From a virus: a DNA stretch of 40,875 nt. A model generated the notes under the pieces. It was not told the DNA's origin and made no database searches. It worked only from the letters and a program-made list of their open reading frames with translations. The translations under genes were made by a program, and so were the position numbers. The stretch spans positions 1 through 40,875 of IMG/VR virus record IMGVR_UViG_3300006638_000009; one strand, written 5' to 3'. Every line of letters begins with the position of its first letter. Within the stretch, counting starts at the first letter, position 1. Positions 23,820-30,049 of the stretch are shown one piece after another.

Positions 23820-24076
23820 TTGATTATCGCCACGATTCCATTCCGCGCTTCGCTGGTGAAGATATAATTCTTACCCTCATAGAGAATGACGTCCTGCGAC
23901 CAAGCTTTGCAGAACACTCTTGCGCCTACCTTTAGCTCCTTGTTCTTTACCTCTGAACCTATCGCGGCTATGGTTGCCCATTCCATTCCTGTCTTCACGC
24001 TGTCAGTGTTGAGTGAGCCGAGCTTCGCTTCCTCTACGTTCAAGAATATCTCATCTCCTACGGGTTGTATTTTCAT
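23816..24076 (-). CDS. groES: GroES-like co-chaperonin
   Basis: An 86-residue protein of the usual Cpn10 size. It begins MKIQPVGDEIFLNVEEAK, like the N-terminal strand of GroES. It continues with a possible mobile-loop region (LGSLNTDSVKTG), then EWATIAAIGSEVK, LKVGARVFCK and ILYEGKNYIFTSEARNGIVAII, which follow the GroES order (G-x-V-x-A-x-G, K-x-G-D-x-V, Y-x-G-x-x-Y, I-L-A). The start at 24076 makes an ATGA overlap with the previous gene and is preferred to 24091. It would cap the phage GroEL encoded three genes upstream. Similarity is distant, so confidence is moderate. Confidence 0.75.
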   Translation of the reverse strand: MKIQPVGDEIFLNVEEAKLGSLNTDSVKTGMEWATIAAIGSEVKNKELKVGARVFCKAWSQDVILYEGKNYIFTSEARNGIVAIIK

Positions 24077-24264
24077 AACTTTATATCCCACTTAGTTGCC
24101 TTAATTATTGATTCTAGTCTTATCATTGCGTATTTTGTCTCGCCATTCCATAAGTAGGGGAAATACATACGAGTTCCCATAAAGTGAAGCGTGGGGATAA
24201 TAGTACGCGCTAGGTATTGCTCCTTGAATGTGTCTGTTGTCTTCCGCTTATTTATTTTCTTCAT
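24073..24264 (-). CDS. 63-residue basic hypothetical protein
   Basis: It reads MKKINKRKTTDTFKEQYLAR, then a more hydrophobic part (TIIPTLHFMGTRMYFPYLWNG). It overlaps both neighbours by four bases and lies between the chaperonin genes. No family is recognised. Confidence 0.7.
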   Translation of the reverse strand: MKKINKRKTTDTFKEQYLARTIIPTLHFMGTRMYFPYLWNGETKYAMIRLESIIKATKWDIKL

Positions 24265-24455
24265 GGAATTATCTCTTTAGCTAATATCTCTGCGCGTTTC
24301 ATACGATAGGCTTTTAACATCATGTCGTTGAGTGTGTTGTCGTCGAATTGTGTGAGTCCTTTCTCCTTAGCGAGCGCGGTTGCTTTCTCTAGAAAGTCCT
24401 TCGCGGGCCAGTACGGAAGTTGGACTTTACGCTTTTTCTTTAGGGGGTTCGACAT
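24261..24455 (-). CDS. 64-residue basic helical hypothetical protein
   Basis: It begins MSNPLKKKRKVQLPYWPAKD and continues with helices (LEKATALAKEKGLTQFDDNT, then LNDMMLKAYRMKRAEILAKE). It overlaps the GroEL 3' end by 29 bases and the next gene by four. No family is recognised. Confidence 0.7.
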   Translation of the reverse strand: MSNPLKKKRKVQLPYWPAKDFLEKATALAKEKGLTQFDDNTLNDMMLKAYRMKRAEILAKEIIP

Positions 24456-25950
24456 AATCTGTGATGGCGCAGTGCGTGGTTATAAAGTGTGCCGCAGTTG
24501 CGATGCTATTTTCCAATGCCGCACGCTCGACTTTTAATGGGTCGAGGATACCTTCTTTGAAGAAGTCGCTGTAGCAGTCCTTCTTAGCATCATAGCCCTG
24601 GCCTTCGGGGAGATTAGTGAGGATTTGCGCGTAATCCTTTCCAGCGTTCTCAATAATTCTTCGTAGAGGTGCTGTGAGAGATACTCGAAGGATGCTATCC
24701 CCAATCGTTTTCCCTTTACTTTTACTGGCAATGTTATAAAGAGCCATCCCTCCGCCAGCAACCACTCCTTCCTCAAGGGCCGATTGGACACTATGGACGG
24801 TATCGTCTGCTTTGTCCCTAAGGTAGTTTCTTTCTGCATCGGTATGTGCGCCTATTCTAATAACTGCGATTCCGCCTTTTAGTTTGGCGGCGCGTTCTCG
24901 CAGTCTTTTTGCCTCGAATTGATTAGGGTTGTCGTTAGCAAACAGTTCGAGGCGGTCTGCTTGCTTCTTTGCGCTCGGTGCTCCACTGGTGAAGATGGTC
25001 TTCTTCTCCTCACAGATTACCTTATCCGCTTTGCCCAGATGTTTAACCTCGAAGTTCTCAAAGTTCACGCCCGTTTCGTCGCTTATGAGTGTTGCCCCTG
25101 TTGCCGCCGCGATGTCCTCTAACAATGGCCCAGCCGCTTTTATTACAAGTAGGTTCATCTTCCCGCTTATCTTAGTGGCTACAAATATACCGAGAATGGA
25201 AGGCTCTATCTCCTCCGCAACGATTACCAGCTCATTTATGCCCTCCTTAGCCAGTTTATCGAAGAACTTGAGGTCATTAACCGTTCCCATACGTTTCGCT
25301 GTACAGAGGACAGGAATATGCGTATAAAGGGCACGGGCTTTGTTCGGGTCGTTGCGGAAATAGGGAGACATGAAGCCAACGTGCGCTTCGTATCCTTGAA
25401 CGAGCTTGTAATCACTCTCAAACCCGTCTTGTCTGTCTTCTACGGTGATAACTGCTTTGGGGCCGACCTTGCCTATGACTTCGGTAACAAGCTGGGCGAG
25501 CATCTCATTCTCTGCGGAGATTCTTGCGACTGAGATAACGTCTTCTTGCTTGATAGGCTTGGCTTGCTTCTTTAACTCTTTGAGGACTTTCTTCTTAGCT
25601 TCCATGAGGGACTGCATTATCTGTACTTTGTTCTCTGGTCTAGCGAGGCATTCGTCTATGATTGCGCGGAGAAGGACTGCCGTGGTCGTGGTTCCGTCGC
25701 CCGCGTCGTCGTTCGTTTGAGCGCAAGCGTTTCGGACAACCCACGCTCCGGCATTCTCTAGTTTATCTGAGAGAGTGATGTGGTGTGCGATTGAGTGACC
25801 GTCGTTAGTGAATTTTGGTTGCACCTCATTGTCTATAAACACATTGGTTCCACGGGGGCCGATAGTTTTCCCGACTGCATCAGCTACGATGTTGATGCCT
25901 GTTCGCATCTTATCGAGAGCACTTGGATTGAATGTAACGATTTTTGTCAT
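24427..25950 (-). CDS. groEL: Phage-encoded GroEL chaperonin
   Basis: A 507-residue group I chaperonin, shorter than the usual ~545. Equatorial landmarks are present: KTIGPRGTNV (residues 28-37), TNDGHSI (48-54), DDAGDGTTTTAVLL (81-93) and EEGVVAGGGMAL near 395. The apical domain has GFMSPYFRND and KLAKEGINELVIVAEEI. The FGDRR-type loop after the apical strand is missing (AAGPLLEDIAA), and the C-terminus ends PPKEKA without the GGM tail. A GroES-like gene lies in the same operon. It probably folds virion proteins, as inferred for other phage chaperonins. Divergence argues against recent host acquisition. Confidence 0.95.
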   Translation of the reverse strand: MTKIVTFNPSALDKMRTGINIVADAVGKTIGPRGTNVFIDNEVQPKFTNDGHSIAHHITLSDKLENAGAWVVRNACAQTNDDAGDGTTTTAVLLRAIIDECLARPENKVQIMQSLMEAKKKVLKELKKQAKPIKQEDVISVARISAENEMLAQLVTEVIGKVGPKAVITVEDRQDGFESDYKLVQGYEAHVGFMSPYFRNDPNKARALYTHIPVLCTAKRMGTVNDLKFFDKLAKEGINELVIVAEEIEPSILGIFVATKISGKMNLLVIKAAGPLLEDIAAATGATLISDETGVNFENFEVKHLGKADKVICEEKKTIFTSGAPSAKKQADRLELFANDNPNQFEAKRLRERAAKLKGGIAVIRIGAHTDAERNYLRDKADDTVHSVQSALEEGVVAGGGMALYNIASKSKGKTIGDSILRVSLTAPLRRIIENAGKDYAQILTNLPEGQGYDAKKDCYSDFFKEGILDPLKVERAALENSIATAAHFITTHCAITDYVEPPKEKA

Positions 25951-25952
25951 GG

Positions 25953-26084
25953 TTATTTCTTGAGTACGTCGTCAATAGTTGCGTTAGGCTTTTCCTTTAG
26001 GATTTCTTCGACTCTGTTAGGCATAATAAATACTGCATATTCTTTCTTTGGCTTCCTCGGCTTCTTTATTCTTTCTTTTGCCAT
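25953..26084 (-). CDS. 43-residue basic protein before GroEL
   Basis: The frame reads MAKERIKKPRKPKKEYAVFI, then MPNRVEEILKEKPNATIDDV. A basic N-terminus is followed by a short helical domain. It ends two bases before the GroEL ATG and overlaps the upstream gene by 19 bases. Function unknown. Confidence 0.65.
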   Translation of the reverse strand: MAKERIKKPRKPKKEYAVFIMPNRVEEILKEKPNATIDDVLKK

Positions 26085-26263
26085 AGGTCGCGTAAGACTG
26101 CTGTAGCGGCAATAGCTTCGTTAGTCATTCCAAGTGCCGCCCACGGGACAACGCCCAGCTCTTCACAGATGGGTTTAATCCTTTCCTCAAACTGTTTCGC
26201 GCGTTCCTCAAATGGAGTGTCTTTATTCTGCTTACCAATGAAGTCAGAAATGGTGGGTTTCAT
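26066..26263 (-). CDS. 65-residue hypothetical protein, first gene of the chaperonin operon
   Basis: It starts MKPTISDFIGKQNKDTPFEE and continues with helices (KQFEERIKPICEELGVVPWA). The ATG lies six bases after a TAGGAT box, suggesting a leaderless transcript that includes GroEL and GroES. No known domain is seen. Confidence 0.75.
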   Translation of the reverse strand: MKPTISDFIGKQNKDTPFEERAKQFEERIKPICEELGVVPWAALGMTNEAIAATAVLRDLWQKKE

Positions 26264-26269
26264 ACTTAA

Positions 26270-26302
26270 ATCCTAGCACGTTTATTTGTCAACGTGTACG
26301 TT
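26270..26302 (-). promoter_or_regulatory. Candidate promoter and operator of the chaperonin operon
   Basis: TAGGAT (26275-26270 on the minus strand) lies six bases before the ATG. No good -35 box is seen at 17 bases. Instead there is an inverted repeat, CACGTT (26277-26282) and AACGTG (26291-26296), plus a third half site (ACGTT, 26298-26302). TTGACA is embedded between the arms but only 11 bases from TAGGAT. This looks like an activator or repressor binding site; the protein is unknown. Confidence 0.45.
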
Positions 26303-26325
26303 TTCCACACCCTCCCTATGGGGCG

Positions 26326-26658
26326 TCATACAAGAGGGATGATTTCTTCTCTGAAGACTGGTTGTGGAACCCATTGACCCTGCGCGTTCTTTATCGGAGG
26401 TAGTGCATCGTTGTCGCGGATTTCTACATTACGAGTGGGGACGTTCTCTAAGCGATACATGTGTACTGCTGCCTTGTGGTTGAATCCGCACTTCTTATCG
26501 CAGACTTGAGAGCTTATAGTGAATCCTTCATGCGTCATTTCTGAAATCCTTTTCCTGTAGTCTCGGACTATATGGCCGTCTATGAAGTTAGAACAGAGCC
26601 ATGCGCCAGATTTTAGAAGGTCGTACAAGTATTGCTTCTGAGGGGAGAGTGATTTCAT
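26326..26658 (-). CDS. Winged-helix-like hypothetical protein
   Basis: A 110-residue protein. The N-terminal half, SPQKQYLYDLLKSGAWLCSN through YRKRISEMTHEGFTI, resembles a winged helix (helix, recognition helix with RKRISEM, then a wing with SSQVCDKKCGFNHKAA). The C-terminus is Pro-rich. It overlaps the upstream gene by four bases. It may be a DNA-binding regulator of early genes; inference. Confidence 0.75.
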   Translation of the reverse strand: MKSLSPQKQYLYDLLKSGAWLCSNFIDGHIVRDYRKRISEMTHEGFTISSQVCDKKCGFNHKAAVHMYRLENVPTRNVEIRDNDALPPIKNAQGQWVPQPVFREEIIPLV

Positions 26659-26885
26659 ATTTTGTTTCGTAGATTAAATCCCACTGAATGTATTGCGTGA
26701 AAAAACTCTACACAATCTAAACTTAATGCTTTATCTTCTCCTGACGCAATTTGCCAAAAATCTACTGATGGATTCCCTCCGACTTCCTTTTTCAGGGTTT
26801 GCAACGCTTCTATCAAAGAATCCACTGTTGGTTCAACTCCTACCAAGTCAAAGTTTGTTTTCGTTGTTGTAGTCGGCTTCTTCAT
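26655..26885 (-). CDS. 76-residue hypothetical protein
   Basis: Starting at 26885 it reads MKKPTTTTKTNFDLVGVEPT, then helices (VDSLIEALQTLKKEVGGNPS and VEFFHAIHSVGFNLRNKI). The start four bases after the preceding stop is preferred to the ATG at 26960, which lies inside that gene. Function unknown. Confidence 0.7.
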   Translation of the reverse strand: MKKPTTTTKTNFDLVGVEPTVDSLIEALQTLKKEVGGNPSVDFWQIASGEDKALSLDCVEFFHAIHSVGFNLRNKI

Positions 26886-26889
26886 AGAG

Positions 26890-27063
26890 TTATGTGGTTG
26901 GGGGTGATTTAGACGATACGTCTTTTGTGGGCGCACCTTGCTTAATTTCGTCTCCAACATAATCGAGAAAGTTTACAATCGTGTCGTTACCATTTACTCC
27001 TTGGTCTGGGTAGCTCAAATATAACTTATAAAGCAACTTCATTGAGAGTCTTGGTTTGGTCAT
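26890..27063 (-). CDS. 57-residue hypothetical protein
   Basis: It reads MTKPRLSMKLLYKLYLSYPD, then QGVNGNDTIVNFLDYVGDEI and a short disordered tail. It overlaps the upstream gene by four bases (ATGA). The compact helical composition suggests a folded small protein. No family is recognised. Confidence 0.65.
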   Translation of the reverse strand: MTKPRLSMKLLYKLYLSYPDQGVNGNDTIVNFLDYVGDEIKQGAPTKDVSSKSPPTT

Positions 27064-27221
27064 ATTTTATTTCTTTTTAGCCACTCTGCTCTTTTCATAT
27101 CAAGCCAGTCAGCAAATCTTTCCAAAGCATTTGAGGCAGTCTGTGATTTATATTCGCACTCTATTTCTTTCCGCCACTGTTCCAGAAGTTTCCTATGTCC
27201 TGTTTCTGTAATATCTCTCAT
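27060..27221 (-). CDS. 53-residue helical hypothetical protein
   Basis: It starts MRDITETGHRKLLEQWRKEI at 27221 in an ATGA overlap with the upstream gene, which decides against the ATG at 27242. The product is Arg/Lys/Glu/Trp-rich and helical (ALERFADWLDMKRAEWLKR). Function unknown. Confidence 0.65.
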   Translation of the reverse strand: MRDITETGHRKLLEQWRKEIECEYKSQTASNALERFADWLDMKRAEWLKRNKI

Positions 27222-27427
27222 ACTATTTTGCATTGAACGCAAATGTGCTTCGGGTTTATAAGCAGATTCTCTCTATCCATCTCGCGCCGCATATCCGCCG
27301 TGGTGCAATGGACGCAATACTTATTACCCTTATTTGTCTCTAAGCCACAATGAGTGCAAAGCTGGATTATGGGAAGCATTGCGCCATTGTCTGCACTAGC
27401 CTCATTCACTTGTCTTGCGGTCATCAT
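27218..27427 (-). CDS. Small four-cysteine zinc-finger protein
   Basis: A protein of about 69 residues (MMTARQVNEASADNGAMLPI onwards) with CTHCG, YCVHC and a C-terminal ICVQC, three CxxC knuckles that suggest a zinc ribbon. The start at 27427 is six bases after a TAGGAT box and fits a leaderless transcript; an ATG at 27433 would touch the box. It is the first gene of the leftward early operon, divergent from the replication region. Confidence 0.7.
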   Translation of the reverse strand: MMTARQVNEASADNGAMLPIIQLCTHCGLETNKGNKYCVHCTTADMRREMDRENLLINPKHICVQCKIV

Positions 27428-27433
27428 ACCCAT

Positions 27434-27462
27434 ATCCTATACCATAATGTCGTTTCTGTACA
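27434..27462 (-). promoter_or_regulatory. Leftward early promoter, leaderless type
   Basis: TGTACA (27462-27457 on the minus strand), 17 bases, TAGGAT (27439-27434), then six bases to ATG. The -10 box and its distance to the ATG match the chaperonin operon start. Confidence 0.45.
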
Positions 27463-27715
27463 TCCCCTACATACACTATCTGGGGATAGCACTCCTATCT
27501 GTGTATAACCCTTTTACTGAAGCTCGCGGTTTGGGGGTGGAGTGCAAATGGGGAGAGTGAATTAAGATGTGCCTGCCTGCCAACGCTTCACTCCTATTGG
27601 CCTGATTAACATCCTTCTATTCCCCCATCTATACTCCACTTCTCTCCTACCTAAAGTATACCACACCATCCTATCTTTCTCTCCTATGTGTGGGGATATG
27701 TTATCCACAGTTCTT
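27463..27715. other. Gene-free divergent region with DnaA-box-like sites
   Basis: No gene is evident between the leftward zinc-finger gene and the replication leader. The region holds TGTGTATAA at 27500-27508 (reverse DnaA box TTATACACA), TTATCCACA at 27701-27709 (perfect DnaA box), and a nearby TGTGGGGATA (27689-27698) similar to the reverse box. A small inverted repeat, CTATCTGGGGATAG, lies near 27475-27488. Together with the downstream replisome-organizer gene this is a plausible host-DnaA-dependent replication origin. Confidence 0.5.
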
Positions 27716-27744
27716 TTCTTAAAGCGATTTTCTTGGAGTATAAT
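27716..27744 (+). promoter_or_regulatory. Promoter of the replication leader RNA
   Basis: A perfect TATAAT (27739-27744) with TTCTTA 17 bases upstream (27716-27721). Transcription should begin near 27751, at the first hairpin of the structured leader. Confidence 0.6.
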
Positions 27745-27750
27745 GTGTGT

Positions 27751-27840
27751 ACGCGAAAGCGTGGCAGGTAACCCGATAAAGAGCTGTCAGGCGGGTACTT
27801 GTAGCAATACGAGACCCTGCCTAACGGCTCTTTATTATTT
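27751..27840 (+). ncRNA. Structured leader RNA, attenuator-like
   Basis: ACGC-GAAA-GCGT (27751-27762) forms a GNRA hairpin at the expected 5' end. A long hairpin follows at 27778-27833: ten pairs from AAAGAGCTGT with ACGGCTCTTT, a C/A mismatch, AGGC/GCCT, a bulge, GGGT/ACCC, and CTTGTA/TACGAG closed by a GCAA tetraloop. TTTATTATTT follows. GGCAGG at 27763-27768 can instead pair with CCTGCC inside the big hairpin, giving two exclusive folds. The ATG of the replisome-organizer gene is ten bases downstream. A riboswitch, antiterminator or attenuator is likely; no known class is recognised. Confidence 0.65.
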
Positions 27841-27850
27841 AATCTCACTT

Positions 27851-28366
27851 ATGGCAATCCGCAGAATGTTCTCAATGAGTATTATGGATTCAGACGCGTT
27901 TCTCGATATGCCGCTTTCCTCTCAAGCATTATACACCCAGCTAGGAATGCGTGCTGATGATGAGGGTTTTATCGGCAACCCGAAACGAATAATCAAGATG
28001 CTCGGCGCAAATGACGACGACTTTAAAATCCTTCTGGCAAAGAAGTTTGTGATTCAGTTCGAGAGTGGAGTTGTAGTTATCAAGCATTGGCGTATGCACA
28101 ACACGATTCGTATGGATAGATTCGCGCCTACTACCTACAGAAAAGAGAAAGACCAGCTTTATCTGAAAGAAAACCGCGCTTATACATTATCCAAAGACGG
28201 TGTCAGTCTGGCAACCAAGCGTCAACCAATTGGCAACCGTCTGGCAACGCAAGTTAAGTTAAGTAAAGATAATATAAATATAGCTACGCTAAATCCCGAA
28301 GACACTGAGAGGGTAAATGCAATCAAAGCCGAGATTAGCAAGAAGTTTAGAGTTAAGTCTGTATGA
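27851..28366 (+). CDS. Replisome-organizer-like replication initiation protein
   Basis: A 171-residue protein. It begins MAIRRMFSMSIMDSDAFLDM and continues PLSSQALYTQLGMRADDEGF, GNPKRIIKMLGANDDDFKIL and FESGVVVIKHWRMHNTIRMD, the conserved N-terminal winged-helix region of phage replisome-organizer and DnaD-like initiation proteins. The C-terminal part is short and basic, so helicase-loader regions seen in longer homologues may be absent. The start at 27851 is preferred to upstream starts that would run through the RNA leader. It probably binds the nearby origin and recruits the host helicase. Confidence 0.85.
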   Translation: MAIRRMFSMSIMDSDAFLDMPLSSQALYTQLGMRADDEGFIGNPKRIIKMLGANDDDFKILLAKKFVIQFESGVVVIKHWRMHNTIRMDRFAPTTYRKEKDQLYLKENRAYTLSKDGVSLATKRQPIGNRLATQVKLSKDNINIATLNPEDTERVNAIKAEISKKFRVKSV

Positions 28367-28614
28367 AATCAAAGACCAAGCGCGGTATAGAAGCATCTCA
28401 AGCCGACTTCGAGGAAGTACGCGCCTTAGGCTATGAGATATATTCGTTCCAGCCGTGGCACTATCGCATTTCGCACCCCGACTACGAAACTAAAGTTGAT
28501 GTGTGGCCGACGACTAGAAAATTGTGGAAAGTTGATAGCGGATATGTTACCACCTACAACCTTGGAGAGTTGCCCGATAAAATCGCCGACATCTTTTCAA
28601 AAGAAGACATTTGA
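28363..28614 (+). CDS. 83-residue hypothetical protein
   Basis: It begins MKSKTKRGIEASQADFEEVR, then a beta-rich middle (YSFQPWHYRISHPDYETKVD, then YVTTYNLGELPDKIADIF). An ATGA overlap joins it to the replication gene. No family is recognised. The 82 bases after it, before the convergent NinG gene, show no gene. Confidence 0.75.
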   Translation: MKSKTKRGIEASQADFEEVRALGYEIYSFQPWHYRISHPDYETKVDVWPTTRKLWKVDSGYVTTYNLGELPDKIADIFSKEDI

Positions 28615-28696
28615 CTCCCCCACAGACACATACCCTTCAGAGGTCATAGTGGACATAACTTCTAAATACTAAGGTGTGGGTGTCATAGGAGTGGTG

Positions 28697-29140
28697 TTAG
28701 GTTGGTAGGGCTTCTAGTAACTTTACTTGCGCTTTATAGTAACTGATTTGTTCTTCGTAGTCTGCGGGCGTGAGCTTGGTTATCGTGTGGCGTTTCTTTT
28801 TCAGTGCCTCGACCTTCTCCTTCCCGATTTCTGCGATTAAGTTTTCCTCGAAGTCTAATGGTTTGCCTCCTCCGAAGATGTTGCAGCCGACTTCCTGCGG
28901 CCTAAGATTGTCGAGGTCAAAGCGCGTCGCAAGATAACTGCGTGAAATCCAGTGCCCACAATGCGCTTGCTTCCAATGGACTATCTTAGGGCAGGTGTAG
29001 CATTTTACGTTGCCGTTCTTATCCGCGTATTTGAGACGGACGTACTTCGATATGACCGCATCGAGGTCGTGCTTTAAGCGAGAGAGTGACTTTACCTTCT
29101 TTGTCTTCTTGCCGCCAAGCATTCCAGTTTTCTTTTTCAT
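28697..29140 (-). CDS. ninG: NinG/Rap-like recombination endonuclease
   Basis: A 147-residue protein. After a basic N-terminus it has VKCYTCPKIVHWKQAHCGHWISRSYLATRFDLDNLRPQ (C47, C50, C61, H63), the metal-binding core of lambda NinG (Rap), a Holliday-junction and branched-DNA nuclease with an HNH-like fold. A later Cys pair is reduced to EVGCN, with only C86 kept. The helical C-terminus (TPADYEEQISYYKAQVKLLEAL) is typical. It probably acts in phage recombination with the PD-(D/E)XK nuclease and SSB-like protein. Confidence 0.85.
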   Translation of the reverse strand: MKKKTGMLGGKKTKKVKSLSRLKHDLDAVISKYVRLKYADKNGNVKCYTCPKIVHWKQAHCGHWISRSYLATRFDLDNLRPQEVGCNIFGGGKPLDFEENLIAEIGKEKVEALKKKRHTITKLTPADYEEQISYYKAQVKLLEALPT

Positions 29141-29325
29141 AGAACTTTTGAATTTCTGATAGCCTTAGTAATTATTTTGTATATCTTTCCGCCGTCTATA
29201 ATCGCGTAGCCAGATTTTACAGGAAATAACATTTGAGAGCCTTTCCAATTTGGAAGTAATTCTCGCCATATCTTTATAGCTTCTTTTTCTATCTCTTTTG
29301 CGTTCGCTTTGGGTATGTAGGTCAT
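29137..29325 (-). CDS. 62-residue hypothetical protein
   Basis: It starts MTYIPKANAKEIEKEAIKIW, then a beta-rich end (QMLFPVKSGYAIIDGGKIYK). It overlaps NinG by four bases and may be co-translated with it. No family is recognised. Confidence 0.7.
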   Translation of the reverse strand: MTYIPKANAKEIEKEAIKIWRELLPNWKGSQMLFPVKSGYAIIDGGKIYKIITKAIRNSKVL

Positions 29326-29326
29326 A

Positions 29327-29641
29327 TCAGTAGTTTGGGGTTTGATAGATACGGGAGCGTATACTCGACAGTATCTTACTTATCGCCTTCACTTCTATTT
29401 CTTTCTGGGTGAGGTCTATACCCTCATCGCTGGCTTTCCATATCCTCTTTATCTTTATGTCAGGGAGTTCGGGGTTCTGCTGTTCCTTTGCGTAGAAGAA
29501 GAGTGCTTCGGCTTTCTTGAGAGTTGCGATGCGGAGCATATATTCCCCGTAGAGGTGCGCGAGACGCTGCTCATAGCTCTCTAATGCGCCTCTGCTCAAT
29601 CGCTCATCTTTTATTTCTAGAAAGAGGTCAGCGAGATTCAT
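29327..29641 (-). CDS. 104-residue helical hypothetical protein
   Basis: The sequence is almost entirely helical (LADLFLEIKDERLSRGALES, then LRIATLKKAEALFFYAKEQQ and KAISKILSSIRSRIYQ). It overlaps the upstream ribbon-helix-helix gene by four bases. It could be a small adaptor or oligomerising protein; no family is recognised. Confidence 0.75.
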   Translation of the reverse strand: MNLADLFLEIKDERLSRGALESYEQRLAHLYGEYMLRIATLKKAEALFFYAKEQQNPELPDIKIKRIWKASDEGIDLTQKEIEVKAISKILSSIRSRIYQTPNY

Positions 29642-29784
29642 ATTTTAATAGGTGGAAACTCTACACAACTCCTAACATATTCTGCTTCACTTATCTTAAA
29701 CTTCTTTGCTTCTTTCCTTATCTTTACCCTCTGTGCCCGCGTGAACCTTACTAGTAATATCTCTGGGTATTGCTTTTGATTCAT
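29638..29784 (-). CDS. Ribbon-helix-helix-like DNA-binding protein
   Basis: A 48-residue product: MNQKQYPEILLVRFTRAQRV then KIRKEAKKFKISEAEYVRSC. The order strand (ILLVRFT), helix (RAQRVKIRKEAKKF), turn (KIS), helix (EAEYVRSCVEF) fits an Arc/MetJ-type ribbon-helix-helix fold. It is the first gene of a leftward operon, next to divergent promoters that share an ACGATATC site, so it is a natural candidate for their repressor. That link is inference. Confidence 0.75.
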   Translation of the reverse strand: MNQKQYPEILLVRFTRAQRVKIRKEAKKFKISEAEYVRSCVEFPPIKI

Positions 29785-29790
29785 GCTATT

Positions 29791-29819
29791 ATAGTACGAT
29801 ATCAAGGGCTATATTGCAA
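29791..29819 (-). promoter_or_regulatory. Leftward leaderless promoter with GATATC operator
   Basis: On the minus strand TTGCAA (29819-29814), 17 bases, TACTAT (29796-29791), then six bases to the ribbon-helix-helix ATG. ACGATATC (29796-29803) overlaps the spacer. The same word lies between the boxes of the divergent promoter. Confidence 0.6.
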
Positions 29820-29823
29820 TAGG

Positions 29824-29846
29824 TTATTCACATAAGGTTATCCACA
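29824..29846 (+). promoter_or_regulatory. Pair of DnaA boxes
   Basis: TTATTCACA (29824-29832) and TTATCCACA (29838-29846) are in the same orientation, five bases apart. They lie between two divergent promoters. They could form a second DnaA-dependent origin element or a transcription-control site. Confidence 0.5.
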
Positions 29847-29852
29847 CCCCTA

Positions 29853-29881
29853 TTGACAGAACGATATCGGGGGTATAAGAT
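29853..29881 (+). promoter_or_regulatory. Rightward early promoter with GATATC operator
   Basis: A consensus TTGACA (29853-29858) is followed at 17 bases by TAAGAT (29876-29881); TATAAG two bases earlier is an alternative -10 box. ACGATATC (29861-29868) lies in the spacer, where a bound repressor would block polymerase. It should drive the long plus-strand early operon. Confidence 0.65.
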
Positions 29882-29882
29882 A

Positions 29883-30003
29883 GGCAGAGAGAGGAAACAG
29901 CGAGTGACTTGGTTCGCCTCGTCACCCCGCCAGTTGAAACTCAGAGAATCTGCAATATGGTTCTCGCAAGACGGACTGACTTATTAGCCTCTCTTGCTCT
30001 GCC
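29883..30003 (+). ncRNA. Multibranched structured leader RNA of the early operon
   Basis: GGCAGAG (29883-29889) pairs with CTCTGCC (29997-30003), and AGAGG (29890-29894) with CCTCT (29988-29992). Enclosed are one hairpin from GCG/CGC plus GTGAC/GTCAC (29900-29930) and a second from GAGAAT/GTTCTC (29945-29964), with CAGT/ACTG closing the latter. The fold begins at the expected transcript start and ends 47 bases before the first ATG. A cis-acting riboswitch-like or antitermination element is likely; no known family is recognised. Confidence 0.55.
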
Positions 30004-30049
30004 CGTAGTTGGCTAATTGCGGGTGGAGCTAGGGGAAACTTACAAACTT

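Noticed and set aside
27569-27850. Upstream extension of the replisome-organizer frame
   Set aside because: It would translate through the promoter and structured RNA. The family start MAIRRM at 27851 fits better.
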